64,000 bases of DNA. Origin: Sporosalibacterium faouarense (lineage in GTDB: Bacteria; Bacillota; Clostridia; Tissierellales; VENL01). Of the stretch, positions 62,942-64,000 are shown one piece after another. The position numbers and the translations under genes were made by a program. The stretch spans positions 62,001-126,000 of the forward strand of contig NZ_JAETGO010000034.1 of the NCBI RefSeq assembly GCF_016765695.1, in the 5' to 3' direction. Below the pieces are notes generated by a model. That model was not told the DNA's origin. It worked only from the letters and a program-made list of their open reading frames with translations, and did not search any database. Positions within the stretch are counted from its first letter, which is position 1, and every line of letters begins with the position of its first letter.

Positions 62942-62973
62942 AAAACACAGCACATTGATGTTGTGTTTTTTTT
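62942..62973 (+). terminator. terminator of the ATPase-TOPRIM cassette
   Basis: Eleven-pair stem AAAACACAGCA / TGTTGTGTTTT (one G-T), CATTGA loop, ending in a run of T. The VirB4 ribosome site follows 13 bp later. Confidence 0.8.
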
Positions 62974-62999
62974 CGTGCAAAAAAATGGAGGAAAAGTGA

Positions 63000-64000
63000 A
63001 TGAAAAAGACACAGAATAATCAAGCAACAGTTAATAATAGCCTATTAAATATCATTACTCCAATTGGCCTTGAACTTAAAAGAAACAGCCTGATTGTAGG
63101 TGAAAACACAGGGAGAATTTATGGAATCGTCAAGTACCCGCAAAAAGTCGATTATGGATGGCTAGCAAAAATCACAAACATACCAGGAACAGTCGTCGGC
63201 ATTACATTTATACCGATCGATAATGGTGAATTTATTTCAGGATTATCGAAAAATGTCATCCAAAATCGAAGTGCAGCGGATTCAGCCAAAGATCCACTCA
63301 TTCGGCAAAGGGCAGAGCAAGCAGCTATGGATGGTGAAAAGATCATGCTTCAAATTGATAGAGAAGGTGAAACCGTTGGAACCATGATTATATCCATCAT
63401 GGTGATTGCAAGGGAAGAAAACAACTTTCAAAAAATTTGCAGAAAAACAGAAAGTATCATTGCCACAAGTAAAGCAAAATTAAGAATTATGGCAAATCTA
63501 CAAGAACAAGCATTTAAAAGTGTTGCACCATATTATACCCTCGATGAAGCGATTGGAGAAGTACTTAAAAGAGTCATTCCAATGAGCAGTTTTGTCGGAG
63601 GTTTTCCTTTTTCATCTTCCGGTTATAATGATGGAACCGGTTATTACTTTGGACGTGATAGTACAGGTGGTCTTGTTGTTCTTGATCCATGGAAAAGAGG
63701 GAATGACAGAACGAATACAAACTTTACCATTATGGGTGTGGCAGGGGTTGGCAAAAGCACCGTCGTTAAGCATATTGCCCTTGCAGAGTATATGAAAGGT
63801 ACAAAGATAATTTTTATCGATCCAGAAGCAGAGTACAAAGAATTAACAAAAGCATTGAATGGAGATTGGATTAATACGGGTGGAGGCCTTAATGGTAAAA
63901 TCAATCCATTGCAAATCAGACCCACACCTGTAGATGATGATGACAAATATTATAAGGATGAAGGTCATGGTATGGGAGATATGGCCATCTACATGAAGAA
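63000..64000 (+). CDS. VirB4-type conjugation ATPase, 5' part
   Basis: Frame from ATG 63000 (MKKTQNNQATVN..., GGAGG site) to the window edge, at least 333 residues. The first 240 residues form a VirB4 N-terminal-like region (GIVKYPQKVDYGWLAK); a P-loop GVAGVGKSTVVK (about 246-257) and KIIFIDPEAEYKEL follow. VirB4 energises DNA transfer and pilus assembly. The gene continues beyond the window. Confidence 0.9.
   Translation, partial: MKKTQNNQATVNNSLLNIITPIGLELKRNSLIVGENTGRIYGIVKYPQKVDYGWLAKITNIPGTVVGITFIPIDNGEFISGLSKNVIQNRSAADSAKDPLIRQRAEQAAMDGEKIMLQIDREGETVGTMIISIMVIAREENNFQKICRKTESIIATSKAKLRIMANLQEQAFKSVAPYYTLDEAIGEVLKRVIPMSSFVGGFPFSSSGYNDGTGYYFGRDSTGGLVVLDPWKRGNDRTNTNFTIMGVAGVGKSTVVKHIALAEYMKGTKIIFIDPEAEYKELTKALNGDWINTGGGLNGKINPLQIRPTPVDDDDKYYKDEGHGMGDMAIYMK

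Larger units (their letters stand above)
18613..64000. mobile_element. integrative and conjugative element, left part (continues beyond the window)
   Basis: From the 3' end of rlmD to the right edge the gene content is that of an ICE: parAB, helicase/methylase, RadC, MobC, relaxase, coupling protein and type IV secretion genes, all on the plus strand, with codon use by eye less A/T-extreme than upstream. The left boundary is inferred from the altered rlmD C-terminus; the right end, the integrase and the second attachment site are not in the window. Two cargo blocks (34283-37917 and 60851-62906) and an IS21 element are inserted in it. Confidence 0.8.

Overview
The window comes from a low-GC, AT-rich member of the Bacillota, probably an anaerobe of the Clostridia/Tissierellia type. 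Codon choice is strongly A/T-biased, TTG and GTG starts follow strong purine-rich ribosome sites, the chromosomal part carries rapZ-yvcK-whiA-HPr, pfkA-pyk and tryptophanase, and the mobile part is of the type found in clostridial integrative and conjugative elements (ICEs). Both ends are cut: rapZ lacks its 5' part, and the VirB4 ATPase gene runs off the right edge.

Positions 1-18650 are chromosome. rapZ-yvcK is followed by a block of tryptophanase, a ferritin-like protein, a protein of unknown role and an M42 peptidase, which separates it from NUDIX-whiA-HPr, genes usually adjacent to it. Then come dnaE, a small protein, pfkA, pyk, a YbgC-type thioesterase, fxsA, a PPC/DUF296 protein, a small Cys-rich protein and rlmD. 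Most units end in a clear intrinsic terminator, and several start at TGnTATAAT extended -10 promoters.

An ICE appears to begin at the 3' end of rlmD (about 18.61 kb) and continues past 64 kb. Its left part holds an HNH endonuclease gene and an XRE regulator gene. A complete IS21-type element (20072-22223, five-base TAGAA target duplication) now separates these two; without it they would lie 17 bp apart. Then follow parA-parB and a 2368-residue ArdC-like/methylase/helicase protein. A second gene, a TnpV homologue, is nested in another frame inside the linker of that protein. RadC, a Toprim protein, a first cargo block (34283-37917), MobC, a relaxase and a VirD4-type coupling protein come next.

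From 42 kb to the right edge, a conjugative type IV secretion system (VirB2-like, TrbL/VirB6-like, PrgI/VirB3-like, NlpC/P60, VirB4) is interleaved with a nearly complete Tad/Flp pilus machine: prepilin peptidase, CpaB, CpaE/TadZ-like, CpaF/TadA, TadB, TadC and three prepilin-like proteins. A 1473-residue SLH-anchored repeat protein, a PadR regulator with two tandem ATGT-N9-ACAT operators, and a large secreted Trp-rich protein belong to the same cluster. The most interesting hypothesis is that this element makes its own Flp-like surface fibre and adhesin for mating contact.

A second cargo cassette (AAA ATPase plus RloB/TOPRIM-like protein, with its own promoter and terminator) sits between two VirB4-like genes and looks like an anti-phage system of the AbiL/PARIS kind. 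No tRNA, rRNA or CRISPR array was seen.
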